Origin: Alphaproteobacteria bacterium MarineAlpha9_Bin3
Lineage (GTDB): Bacteria; Pseudomonadota; Alphaproteobacteria; TMED109
DNA: 42,814 bases
Assembly (NCBI GenBank): GCA_002937655.1
Contig: PTKH01000010.1
Span: 1 to 42,814, forward strand
Direction of reading: 5' to 3'
The notes under the pieces: model-generated
What the model was told of the DNA's origin: nothing
Database searches by the model: none
The model's input: the letters and a program-made list of their open reading frames with translations, nothing else
Made by a program: the position numbers and the translations under genes
In this document: positions 1 to 7,555 of the stretch, piece after piece
How positions within the stretch are numbered: position 1 is the first letter of the stretch
How the letters are laid out: each line of letters begins with the position of its first letter

Positions 1-74
1 GGTCGAAGGCGCGCCCCTGCTAAGGGTGTAAACGGGAAACCGTTTCGAGGGTTCGAATCCCTTCGTGTCCGCCA
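1..74 (+). tRNA. tRNA-Ser (anticodon GCU), 5' end cut off by window
   Basis: The 3' part of a class II tRNA begins inside the D arm at base 1. The anticodon stem is CGCCC/GGGTG around a seven-base loop CTGCTAA, giving anticodon GCT, which reads AGC/AGU serine codons. It is followed by a long variable-arm hairpin (AACGG, GAAA, CCGTT), as expected for tRNA-Ser, then a T arm with TTCGAAT and an encoded CCA at 72–74. The 5' acceptor strand lies outside the window. Confidence 0.93.
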
Positions 75-98
75 TTAAATAGGTAAAAAATAATTTAT

Positions 99-527
99 AT
101 GAAATATTTACTTAATATATTTTTAATACTAATTTTTTCTCATTCTACATGGGCGGATGATATTAGCTCTAATGGTTTGATATGTGAAATAGAACAAAAG
201 GAATCAAAAAGAGCACCAAATAAAAAATTAATATATCATTTTGATGTTGGAAATGTTTATGCTGTTCAAGTTTCTAAGCAAAATTCCCCAATTACAATTA
301 ATAAAATTTTAGTTTCAGAATATAGATATGATAATGAAAAAATTTATTGGGAAGGCGAGAATCCTGCAAAAACTATAAAATATTATGCTGAAGTAAATAG
401 ATTAAATCATATTTTACAACTTGAATATTTCTTTGTCTCAGGTTCAAAGACTGAAGATAGTACAAATAAAACAATGTACTGTAATCTACTAAATTGGAAT
501 GAAATTGAAGCGTCCTTAAATAAATAA
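99..527 (+). CDS. Small secreted protein of unknown function
   Basis: This 142-residue protein starts with a clear signal peptide: a Lys at position 3, a hydrophobic core, and a likely cleavage after STWA at about residue 19, so it should be exported to the periplasm. The mature part is polar and probably beta-rich. It has two cysteines, near residues 29 and 128, that could form a disulfide linking its ends. I do not recognise a family. It sits 24 bases after the tRNA-Ser gene and no good Shine-Dalgarno site is visible. A hairpin follows it at 597–623. It resembles the secreted protein at 22949 in size and two-cysteine layout, but not obviously in sequence. Confidence 0.75.
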   Translation: MKYLLNIFLILIFSHSTWADDISSNGLICEIEQKESKRAPNKKLIYHFDVGNVYAVQVSKQNSPITINKILVSEYRYDNEKIYWEGENPAKTIKYYAEVNRLNHILQLEYFFVSGSKTEDSTNKTMYCNLLNWNEIEASLNK

Positions 528-596
528 AGCCTATATAAATACATATTGTATTTAAATATTGCTTATAAAATTTTAATAAGTTATTTTAATTAAATA

Positions 597-630
597 ATAT
601 GAGAGTGATACTTACTCTCATATTTATAGA
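597..630 (+). terminator. Possible terminator hairpin
   Basis: A perfect inverted repeat (ATATGAGAG at 597–605 and CTCTCATAT at 615–623, extendable by one T-A pair) is followed by a short, imperfect T-rich stretch. It lies in the 181-base gap between two secreted-protein genes and would end transcription of the first. The weak T tract leaves some doubt; it could instead be an operator. Confidence 0.5.
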
Positions 631-640
631 TTTAATTAAT

Positions 641-669
641 TTGAACTTAGGGGATAGAATTAATTAATA
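641..669 (+). promoter_or_regulatory. Candidate sigma-70 promoter for the secreted barrel-like gene
   Basis: TTGAAC (641–646) is separated by 17 bases from TTAATA (664–669), about 40 bases before the ATG at 709. A ribosome-binding site (AGGGAA) stands at 698–703. The -35 is good and the -10 is weak; the region is so AT-rich that chance matches are common. Confidence 0.4.
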
Positions 670-708
670 AATTTTTTAAAATTAATTAACTTAACATAGG
701 GAAGTACA

Positions 709-1179
709 ATGAATAAAATCAAATATATATTAATAACTTTATTCTCATCATTATTTTTTGGTAATGTTGTTTTAGCAGATGGCCATAGTGGATCATTTGA
801 TTTTCACACTGGTTGGTCTGGAGATGTTACAGCTATGCAAGTAGCTGAAGGACATATAATGGGGACAGGAAATTTTGTAGGTGCAACTTTTAATGATAGC
901 GGTTCTGGTTATCTACATAATGGAGAAGCACAATGTTTTGCTGCTTTTGAAGTTAATAATGGCGTAGGTGAAAACAAAGGATGGTGTGCGTGGGCAGATT
1001 CTGACGGTGACAGGCTATATACCAGTTTTGTTGGAGATACTCAAAAAGGTGTGAATACAATTATTGGTGGGACAGGAAAATATACTGGATGGACAGGAAC
1101 TGGTCCTTGGGCTTGTACTGATACAGGTGTAAACGGATCTAATTATTGTAACCAAACATTAAACTACACTAAACCATAA
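709..1179 (+). CDS. Secreted protein resembling allene-oxide-cyclase/dirigent-type barrels
   Basis: This is a 156-residue exported protein with a signal peptide ending near residue 23 (VVLADG). The mature chain is rich in Gly, Thr and Trp. Its motif GGTGKYTGWTGTG is typical of the last strands of small allene oxide cyclase-like or dirigent-like beta-barrels. Four cysteines (two mid-protein in QCFAAF and GWCAW, two near the end in WACTD and NYCNQ) could form two periplasmic disulfides. The gene appears monocistronic, with its own candidate promoter, a good ribosome-binding site and a strong terminator, suggesting independent and possibly high expression. The fold assignment rests on motif likeness only and no enzymatic role is claimed. 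Confidence 0.75.
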   Translation: MNKIKYILITLFSSLFFGNVVLADGHSGSFDFHTGWSGDVTAMQVAEGHIMGTGNFVGATFNDSGSGYLHNGEAQCFAAFEVNNGVGENKGWCAWADSDGDRLYTSFVGDTQKGVNTIIGGTGKYTGWTGTGPWACTDTGVNGSNYCNQTLNYTKP

Positions 1180-1217
1180 AAATATTGATTTTGTAATTTA
1201 TTACTAGTTCAATTACT

Positions 1218-1256
1218 AAAAAGACCTCAGTAAAATAAATTGAGGTCTTTTTTTAT
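1218..1256 (+). terminator. Rho-independent terminator
   Basis: AAGACCTCA (1221–1229) pairs with TGAGGTCTT (1241–1249) around an 11-base AT-rich loop. A run of T follows on the + side and a run of A precedes it, so it may work in both directions. It closes the secreted barrel-like gene and is the clearest intrinsic terminator in the window. Confidence 0.88.
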
Positions 1257-1274
1257 TTTAAAAAACATACATTT

Positions 1275-1283
1275 TGATATAAT
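1275..1283 (+). promoter_or_regulatory. Extended -10 promoter (TGATATAAT) for the dioxygenase gene
   Basis: The nonamer TGATATAAT matches the extended -10 consensus TGnTATAAT exactly. No -35 is visible, which extended -10 promoters tolerate. Transcription starting about seven bases downstream would begin at about 1290, immediately before the ATG at 1292, so the mRNA would have essentially no leader. Confidence 0.55.
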
Positions 1284-1291
1284 TTTAAATT

Positions 1292-2425
1292 ATGAGTTAT
1301 GGTTCAGAAGAAATTGAAATGAAAAATTATCTTAAAGCAGGTGAAGAACGTGCTTTAAAACTTTCTAATCGTGGTCCTTTAAGGTTTAATAAGGATGGAA
1401 CCTTGCATAAAGAAATAATAGCTTCCTATTCAGAAAATGGTTTTTATATATTTGAAAAGGTTTTTTCTGATGATGAATTAAATGATTGGGAAAAAGATTA
1501 TTTAGAAATTTTAGAAAGATTTCCTGTTAGTAGAACATCTAAATTTGATAAGAAGGGAAGGCTTGCTATTGCTTCGGATTGCAAGGCTAATATTTTATAT
1601 TGGTCCAAACCATTAGCTGATCCATTTGGAGGAACAAATTTAGCAAATGGTAGACATCCAGTTAAGATGATAGAACCAAAACCAAATGAAGATGTTCCAG
1701 ATGAAATAATATATTTGACTCAGGGTTTTCTTCAATTTTCTGACACATTTTTAAGAGCTTATGGTCATCCTTTATTATTAAAAGTTGCAGAAAATATAAA
1801 TGGAGAAGACTTTGTACCTTTCACGGAAGGTTATTTTATAAAAGATCCTGGATTAGGTGCATCTGTAGCATGGCATCAAGATGGAACTACACATTGGGAT
1901 AATCCCAATTGGGATCAATATACCCATGGTTTTAATTTTATGGCTCAGCTATATAAAAGTACACCTGGAAATGGAGTTTGGGTTGTTCCAGGTACTCATA
2001 GATTAGGTAAAGTAGATATAAAAAAAAGAGTTAAAGAAGCAGGTACAGAAAGATTACCAGATGCTGTACCTATAGTCTGCGGTCCAGGCGATGTAGCAAT
2101 TACAAATAGACAAGCTTTGCATGGCTCGTTTGCAAACACTAGTAGTGATAGAAGAGTAACCATAAATTATGGTTTTCATAAAAGGTCATCTGTGTTGAAT
2201 GTTTTGGGAGGTGGACTACATGGAAGACCTAGAGTTTATGATGAAAAGCATATTATAGAAAGGTCTAGATTAATTCAGTATGCTATAAGTGCCAGAAGTC
2301 AAAAGTATCCAAATGAAATACCATATATCTATAAACCTCTTGAAAGAGATAAAAACAAATACATTTGGAATGATCAAGCTAGGAAAGACATAAGAGATTA
2401 TAGTTTAATGGATATGAGTATATAA
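1292..2425 (+). CDS. Phytanoyl-CoA dioxygenase (PhyH) family Fe(II)/2-oxoglutarate oxygenase
   Basis: This 377-residue protein is a cytosolic non-haem iron oxygenase of the PhyH family. It couples 2-oxoglutarate decarboxylation to hydroxylation of an organic substrate. The metal triad is visible as H195-x-D197 (WHQDG) and H277 (ALHGSF), and Arg287/288 is placed to bind 2-oxoglutarate. VVPGTH before the second half of the barrel is also typical. The substrate cannot be read from the sequence; family members act on phytanoyl-CoA, ectoine, quorum signals, phosphonates and others. The ATG at 1292 has no Shine-Dalgarno site, consistent with a leaderless message; an internal Met at codon 10 (1319) is an alternative start. 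It stands alone between a terminator and an opposing gene. Confidence 0.88.
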   Translation: MSYGSEEIEMKNYLKAGEERALKLSNRGPLRFNKDGTLHKEIIASYSENGFYIFEKVFSDDELNDWEKDYLEILERFPVSRTSKFDKKGRLAIASDCKANILYWSKPLADPFGGTNLANGRHPVKMIEPKPNEDVPDEIIYLTQGFLQFSDTFLRAYGHPLLLKVAENINGEDFVPFTEGYFIKDPGLGASVAWHQDGTTHWDNPNWDQYTHGFNFMAQLYKSTPGNGVWVVPGTHRLGKVDIKKRVKEAGTERLPDAVPIVCGPGDVAITNRQALHGSFANTSSDRRVTINYGFHKRSSVLNVLGGGLHGRPRVYDEKHIIERSRLIQYAISARSQKYPNEIPYIYKPLERDKNKYIWNDQARKDIRDYSLMDMSI

Positions 2426-2435
2426 AGGTTAATTT

Positions 2436-3434
2436 TTATCTAAGTAATTTATCTATACTATTATTAACTTCATTAAATGGAATTAAGTTAGGGTCAATAC
2501 CTCCCCATTTTTTTGAGTCTAATATTATTAATGTTTTTGCATTTGGAGCATATTTTATAGAATTATGTTTGCTAAATAATGAAATTAACTTTGTGTCTGC
2601 TAAAGCAAACATGTGGCCAGTTCCAGAATCATTAGCTATGGCAACATTAATTCTTTGAGCTAATGCTATTACAAGAATAGGTCCTTTTAGTCCACTTTCT
2701 ATTGCCTCATCTGTCCATTCTGGAAAAAGCGCCTTAGGTACTTCTTTTTTGATTATATCTAACAGATCTTTTTCGTTAGGACCTAAGAATAATACTGGTA
2801 TTCTATTATTCTCAACTTGTTTTTGTGCTAATTTAATAAAATTCCTTAAAGGCCAAATTTTACTTGTATCTCCAGCGCCAGGTGCAATCCCTACATATAT
2901 ATTACCTTGAGGTAGGAGTTTTTTAGATAATTGAATAAATTTATCTTCTAGAACAATATTATCCTTAAAATATTTAATTTGATTGTTATTTATCAATTTT
3001 ATAAAGATATTTAATCTATCGTTTAAAGAAGAATCTTTGATTGAAAAATTATTTGGCTTTATATCAGAGAATATCCACTTAGCAGTTGCAGATAAAAATA
3101 CTTTATGTTTTATTTTTTTAAGTATTAATGTGGGTAATACAACTGTTTGTGTGTCAATTATAACATCATATTCCTTTTGAATAGGGCTAGATTTTATAAT
3201 TTCTTTTAATGGATTTACTCCAATTTTTATGTCATCAATTACCTCATCTATTAACTTATTGATTAATGGTTTTAAAGTATATGAATACTCTGTCTTTCCT
3301 TGCCCTGCTAACCATGTAATTTTACAATTAGGAAAGTTATATCTCAAGTTTTGTATAAAACGTAATTTATATAAAGCATCACCTATTGCTTCACCTCCAG
3401 AATATACTAATATATTTTCATATTTATTTTTCAT
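2436..3434 (-). CDS. Glycosyltransferase family 9 (ADP-heptose:LPS heptosyltransferase-like)
   Basis: This 332-residue protein has the two-domain GT-B layout of family 9, the heptosyltransferases that add heptose or similar sugars to the lipopolysaccharide core at the inner face of the membrane. The N-terminal domain opens with ILVYSGGEAIGDAL, equivalent to the usual GDxL loop. The C-terminal domain has GIAPGAGDTSKIWP and the late NDSGTGHM segment, the nucleotide-sugar site of this family. The gene is divergent from a DUF6165 gene and a sugar-phosphate phosphatase, supporting a surface-glycan role. It could transfer a sugar other than heptose, and the acceptor is unknown. Confidence 0.85.
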   Translation of the reverse strand: MKNKYENILVYSGGEAIGDALYKLRFIQNLRYNFPNCKITWLAGQGKTEYSYTLKPLINKLIDEVIDDIKIGVNPLKEIIKSSPIQKEYDVIIDTQTVVLPTLILKKIKHKVFLSATAKWIFSDIKPNNFSIKDSSLNDRLNIFIKLINNNQIKYFKDNIVLEDKFIQLSKKLLPQGNIYVGIAPGAGDTSKIWPLRNFIKLAQKQVENNRIPVLFLGPNEKDLLDIIKKEVPKALFPEWTDEAIESGLKGPILVIALAQRINVAIANDSGTGHMFALADTKLISLFSKHNSIKYAPNAKTLIILDSKKWGGIDPNLIPFNEVNNSIDKLLR

Positions 3435-3521
3435 ATAATTTCTACCTTTTTTTATATGATTATAATATAAAGCCTTATATGGAAATCTTTTTTAATGTTA
3501 ATTAAATATATAAAGGTATAA

Positions 3522-3920
3522 ATGATGTCAGATCAAATAAATGTTCCAATTTCTCCGGGTGAATTAGTAGATAAAATAACTATTCTTGAAATTAAAAAGA
3601 AATTTATTAAAGATGATAATAAGTTAAAAAATATAAATCATGAATATACTTTGTTGATGAAAATATATGAAGATCAAATTTCTATTAATAATGGTGTAAA
3701 TGAATTAAAGAATAAATTAAAAGAAATTAATTTAGAACTATGGAAAATAGAAGATGAAATAAGAGATTGCGAGAGGGACAAATCTTTTTCTAATGTTTTT
3801 ATTGAATTAGCAAGATCAGTTTATTTCACAAATGATAAAAGATCCAAAGTTAAATTAGAAATCAATTTATTATTAAATTCAAATTTAGTAGAAGAAAAAT
3901 CATACAAGGATTATGAATAA
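3522..3920 (+). CDS. DUF6165 family protein
   Basis: This 132-residue, highly charged helical protein has an N-terminal motif (VPISPGELVDKITILEIK) that is the hallmark of DUF6165. That family is of unknown function and is usually found beside glycosyltransferases and sugar-modifying genes. The rest looks like two or three long amphipathic helices, with many Lys and Glu and possible coiled coil around residues 40–90. There is no signal peptide, so it is cytosolic. The start may be either of two consecutive ATG codons (3522 or 3525). Its 3' end overlaps the ATG of the next gene by eight bases (3913–3920), which argues for translational coupling with the phosphatase. Confidence 0.8.
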   Translation: MMSDQINVPISPGELVDKITILEIKKKFIKDDNKLKNINHEYTLLMKIYEDQISINNGVNELKNKLKEINLELWKIEDEIRDCERDKSFSNVFIELARSVYFTNDKRSKVKLEINLLLNSNLVEEKSYKDYE

Positions 3921-4546
3921 TTTTTGATCAATTAATAGATAGTTTAGGCCTTTGGTCTGAAGTAATTTCTAAAAATAAAAATTTAGAAAAAAAACCTGCA
4001 TTATTTTTAGATAGAGATGGAACTATAGTAAAAGAAGAAGAATATCTTCATGAGCCATTAAAAATAAAAATTAATAACAATATTAGCTCTTTAATAAATG
4101 CTTGTAATTTAATTAATATTCCTGTGATTGAGATTACTAATCAATCAGGAATAGGGAGAGGAATATATAATTGGAATAATTTTAATGAAACAGAAAAAGA
4201 AATAAGAAAAAAATTATCGAGTAATAATGCTCATATTAATATGCTTTGTGCATGTGCATTTCATCACGAAGGAAAAAATAAGTATAAAATTAAAAATCAT
4301 TCCTGGAGAAAGCCAAATCCAGGCATGATTGAAGAGGCTACTAATATATTTAATATTAATATAGATAAATCGTGGATTATTGGAGATAACATTTCAGATC
4401 TTAAAGCTGGAATAAATGCAGGAATAAAAGGTGGTATTTTATACAATAATTCAGATAAAAGTTTTATGCCTAAAAATCATTTTATTTTAAAATATGCCAA
4501 TAAAAATCAAGATTTAAAATGGTTACTTGAAGAATTTAAGTTATAG
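3913..4546 (+). CDS. HAD-IIIA phosphatase (GmhB-like), with disrupted or unusual start
   Basis: The protein resembles D-glycero-D-manno-heptose-1,7-bisphosphate 7-phosphatase (GmhB). The catalytic HAD motif LFLDRDGT is encoded around 4001–4024, TNQSGIGRG around 4136–4162, the RKPNPGM loop around 4309, and the IGDNISD acid motif around 4379. An open frame beginning at GTG 4124 would lack the catalytic DxD, so the gene must start earlier. The frame is open back to a TGA at 3914–3916 but contains no ATG, GTG or TTG. The natural ATG at 3913 reads four codons and hits TGA at 3925; a +1 shift at TTT-TGA rejoins the open frame. A rare ATT start at 3920, nine bases after AAGGA (3906–3910), would give 208 residues. 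The GmhB zinc loop is altered: its CxC is replaced by HSW before RKP. A homopolymer error is also possible. Confidence 0.75.
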
Positions 4547-5516
4547 CTTTTTTGAAAATTTTTGGATCTATATTAGATCCAGACAAAACTGCTATGAGTG
4601 TTCTATTTTTTACTTCTGTTTTTTTATTTAAAATAGCAGCAAGTGCTACAGCTCCTCCTGGTTCTAGAATAAGCCCTAAATTATGATAAGCATATTTTAT
4701 AGCATTTAATACTTGATTATCAGTAACAGTTAAGCCTCTTTTAAGAAGATTTTTATTTATATCAAATGTAATTTTTCCCGGCATATTAGCGAGAAGTGAA
4801 TCACAAATAGAGTAATTATTCACATTGTTTTTAAAGATCTTTTTATATTTTATGGATTTTGAATAATCTGAAAATTTATTGGGTTCAACAGCGTATAAAT
4901 TAATGTTTTTATATTTATTTTTTAGAATTATAGAAATTCCTGAAATTAATCCACCGCCTCCAGTAGGTACTAATACTTTATCTGGTTTTAAACCATATCC
5001 TTTAATTTGATCTATTATTTCCAGGCCTATAGTTCCTTGCCCTGCAATAACATTTTTATCATCATAAGGTGGTATTATTATTAGGTTTTTACTTTCTGCT
5101 ATACTTCTTCCTATTTCTTCTCTATTTTCTGTTTTTCTATTATAAAAAATTATATTAGCACCTCGAGACTTAGTACCTTGTATTTTAATTTTTGGAGCAT
5201 CTTTAGGCATTACAATTGTGGCTTTAATTTTAAATATTTTAGCCGCTTCTGCTACTCCCTGTGCATGATTTCCTGATGACCATGCAAGTATACCGTTAGT
5301 ATCATCACTGTTAATGGATTGATAAATTTTATTGAATGCTCCCCTAATTTTAAATGAACCTGTTCTTTGAATTGACTCAGCTTTATAGAATATTTTAGCT
5401 TCAAATTTATTACTAAGATAATGATCATATATTAAAGGGGTATTAACTATATAATTTTTTATGGTATTTTTAGCTCTAATAATATCAGAAAATTTTATAA
5501 GGTCATTTTTATACAT
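4536..5516 (-). CDS. Threonine/serine dehydratase-like PLP enzyme
   Basis: This 326-residue fold-type II PLP enzyme would deaminate threonine or serine to a 2-oxo acid and ammonia, or act as a serine racemase or hydroxyaspartate dehydratase. The PLP lysine is K56 in GSFKIRGA, the phosphate-binding glycine loop is PTGGGGL, and the late SGSN motif contacts the cofactor ring. There is no C-terminal ACT-like regulatory domain, so it matches the short catabolic/racemase type rather than biosynthetic IlvA. Its 3' end overlaps the convergent phosphatase gene by 11 bases. The start lies two bases from the upstream transglycosylase stop, indicating an operon with it. The exact substrate is uncertain. 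Confidence 0.83.
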   Translation of the reverse strand: MYKNDLIKFSDIIRAKNTIKNYIVNTPLIYDHYLSNKFEAKIFYKAESIQRTGSFKIRGAFNKIYQSINSDDTNGILAWSSGNHAQGVAEAAKIFKIKATIVMPKDAPKIKIQGTKSRGANIIFYNRKTENREEIGRSIAESKNLIIIPPYDDKNVIAGQGTIGLEIIDQIKGYGLKPDKVLVPTGGGGLISGISIILKNKYKNINLYAVEPNKFSDYSKSIKYKKIFKNNVNNYSICDSLLANMPGKITFDINKNLLKRGLTVTDNQVLNAIKYAYHNLGLILEPGGAVALAAILNKKTEVKNRTLIAVLSGSNIDPKIFKKAIT

Positions 5517-5517
5517 G

Positions 5518-7491
5518 CTAAAATAATTCCTTAATATTTACTTTATTTTTTATTGCTGTATCTATAAAAACTTGTTGATAGACTATATAATTTTCTATCA
5601 CTCTTTGAACATAATTTCTAGTCTCAGTAAAAGGTATTAATTCGATCCAATTAATTACATTTATAGCCTCATCCCTTGGATCACCGTATAATTTAATCCA
5701 TTTATTTACATTTGTTGGGCCTGCATTATAACTGGCAATAGCTAGTATTAAAGAACCGTTATAATACTCTATAAGTGATTCTAAATATTTAGAACCAATT
5801 AAAACATTATATTCTATATCATTGCCTAATTTATTTTTATTATATACAATTCCTAATTTTTTAGCGGTAATTTTAGCAGTACTAGGCATAACTTGTACCA
5901 AACCTATGGCTCCTGAGCTGCTTCTAGCATAAGGATAAAATTCACTTTCTTGTTTAGCTATAGCTGTAATTAAAGGATTATTTAAAGTATTAAAGATACC
6001 ATTATCTGGGTATGGAAATAAATAGTTTTGAAAATTTATATCTATTTTAATTGATTTTTTGCAAGCTCTTATAAATAAATCTGTCCTTTTTTTCTCTTTC
6101 AATTTATTAAGAATTAATAACGCTTCATTTTTTGTAACTTTCTCATTAAACAAGCCATTTATAAATCTTATACTGTATTTTTTTTCATTAGCTGAACTTA
6201 ATAATTTTAAAACATTTAATTTTTTTTGAAATTCTTTGCTAGAGTCTTCGTTTAATATATCATTATTCATTAAACTTAATTTAACTTTTTTATTAAGCTT
6301 TGCATTTGATAACAGTCCATAAAATGTAGTGTTATAATTACTGGCAATATCATAGTAAGAGTTAGCTACTTTTATATTATTTTTATATTCATTGGCTTTA
6401 CCAAGCCAATAATTGGCCCGAGCAATGGAGATTGGCATCTTAACTATATCTCTCATATTCATAAAATGTGTAATAGCTTCTTCTGGTTTTTTCAAATATT
6501 CAAGAGATATCCATCCAAGCAACCATTCAGCATTAGCAATATTAGAAACTTTAGTTTGCTTATGATTAATCATCAAATGGTAGGCTTTATCAAATTCTTT
6601 TTTATTAAGTAAATTTCTTGTATGCCAATTAATTTCTTTCCACCATATATTTGGATATTTGAGTGGGGCATTATTATTTTTTAAAAAACTTAGTAATAAC
6701 TGGTGGGAATCATTGGTTAAACCAGAAACTCTTCTCCATTTAATCCTTTCGAATATCAATCCAGGGTCGTTAATAAGTTCTTTGGGAATTATTTTTATAG
6801 CATAATCTACACCATACTCTCTCCTAGAAAGTTTTATTTTAGCTTTAGCTAAAATTTGATTATTTTTATTTACTCTTTTGATTTGTCTATATGCACTGCT
6901 CCATTTTTTATTCCAAATTAAATTATTTAATCTTTGCACATTAATATTTTCATTAAATAAATTAGAATAATTTTTATAAATAAATATTTCATCATCTTTT
7001 TTAAAAATACCTTTTATCCAACTTTCAATTATAATTTTATCTTTATTTTTTTTATCTATCTCTTCTAAATATTTTGCATATTTTATTTTTCCTATATTTG
7101 TAATAGGCTTTTTTATTTCAAAAATGTTATACTTATTATTTGATGTCCAACTTATTTCTTCTTCAAGTTTTATATTGATCTTATTTATATCTGGCCAGTT
7201 TCGGTATTTTACTATTGTGTCTTTAATAAATTTGTCATCTATTTTATTATTGGATATTTTCAACCAATTTACTAAATCCTCTAAATTATTATTGCTTTTA
7301 TTTAAAATAGTATTGACTTTATTAAAATTATTATTTTCTATTAACTTTATTATTTGAAGAACTAATTCATTATTATTATGTTTTTGATTATTATTTGCTA
7401 ATATTTGTTTGGTATGAAGTACAAAAAATAAAGTAAATATGTTACAAAAAAGTATAATATATTTTATTAATATATTTGATGAAATGTACAT
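5518..7491 (-). CDS. slt: Soluble lytic murein transglycosylase
   Basis: Counting from the ATG at 7491, this is a 657-residue periplasmic enzyme. It cleaves the MurNAc–GlcNAc bond of peptidoglycan, forming 1,6-anhydro-MurNAc, which AnmK (34529) could then recycle. After a signal peptide comes a long helical superhelix region, then a C-terminal SLT domain. The catalytic Glu is in AKQESEF (about residue 515), followed by SSSGAIGLVQVMPSTA and ASYNAGP. The open frame extends 17 codons further, to 7542, but the later Met gives a proper signal peptide and leaves room for a divergent promoter before dapA. Asn and Lys are unusually abundant in the superhelix, reflecting the AT bias. Confidence 0.88.
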   Translation of the reverse strand: MYISSNILIKYIILFCNIFTLFFVLHTKQILANNNQKHNNNELVLQIIKLIENNNFNKVNTILNKSNNNLEDLVNWLKISNNKIDDKFIKDTIVKYRNWPDINKINIKLEEEISWTSNNKYNIFEIKKPITNIGKIKYAKYLEEIDKKNKDKIIIESWIKGIFKKDDEIFIYKNYSNLFNENINVQRLNNLIWNKKWSSAYRQIKRVNKNNQILAKAKIKLSRREYGVDYAIKIIPKELINDPGLIFERIKWRRVSGLTNDSHQLLLSFLKNNNAPLKYPNIWWKEINWHTRNLLNKKEFDKAYHLMINHKQTKVSNIANAEWLLGWISLEYLKKPEEAITHFMNMRDIVKMPISIARANYWLGKANEYKNNIKVANSYYDIASNYNTTFYGLLSNAKLNKKVKLSLMNNDILNEDSSKEFQKKLNVLKLLSSANEKKYSIRFINGLFNEKVTKNEALLILNKLKEKKRTDLFIRACKKSIKIDINFQNYLFPYPDNGIFNTLNNPLITAIAKQESEFYPYARSSSGAIGLVQVMPSTAKITAKKLGIVYNKNKLGNDIEYNVLIGSKYLESLIEYYNGSLILAIASYNAGPTNVNKWIKLYGDPRDEAINVINWIELIPFTETRNYVQRVIENYIVYQQVFIDTAIKNKVNIKELF

Positions 7492-7555
7492 AGTATAATA
7501 AGTATAATTACTTTTTTTGTTAATAGATATAAAAATTATCAAGGATACAAATTAT

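Noticed and set aside
4124-4546. HAD phosphatase starting at GTG 4124
   Set aside because: It would lack the catalytic LFLDRDGT motif, which is coded in the same open frame about 110 bases upstream.
7491-7542. Longer N-terminus for the lytic transglycosylase
   Set aside because: The extra 17 residues precede a normal signal peptide, have no ribosome-binding site in front, and would occupy the divergent promoter space before dapA.
7492-7555. Lysine riboswitch before dapA
   Set aside because: The space between the slt start and the dapA ATG is 64 bases, too short for a lysine riboswitch, and shows no such fold.
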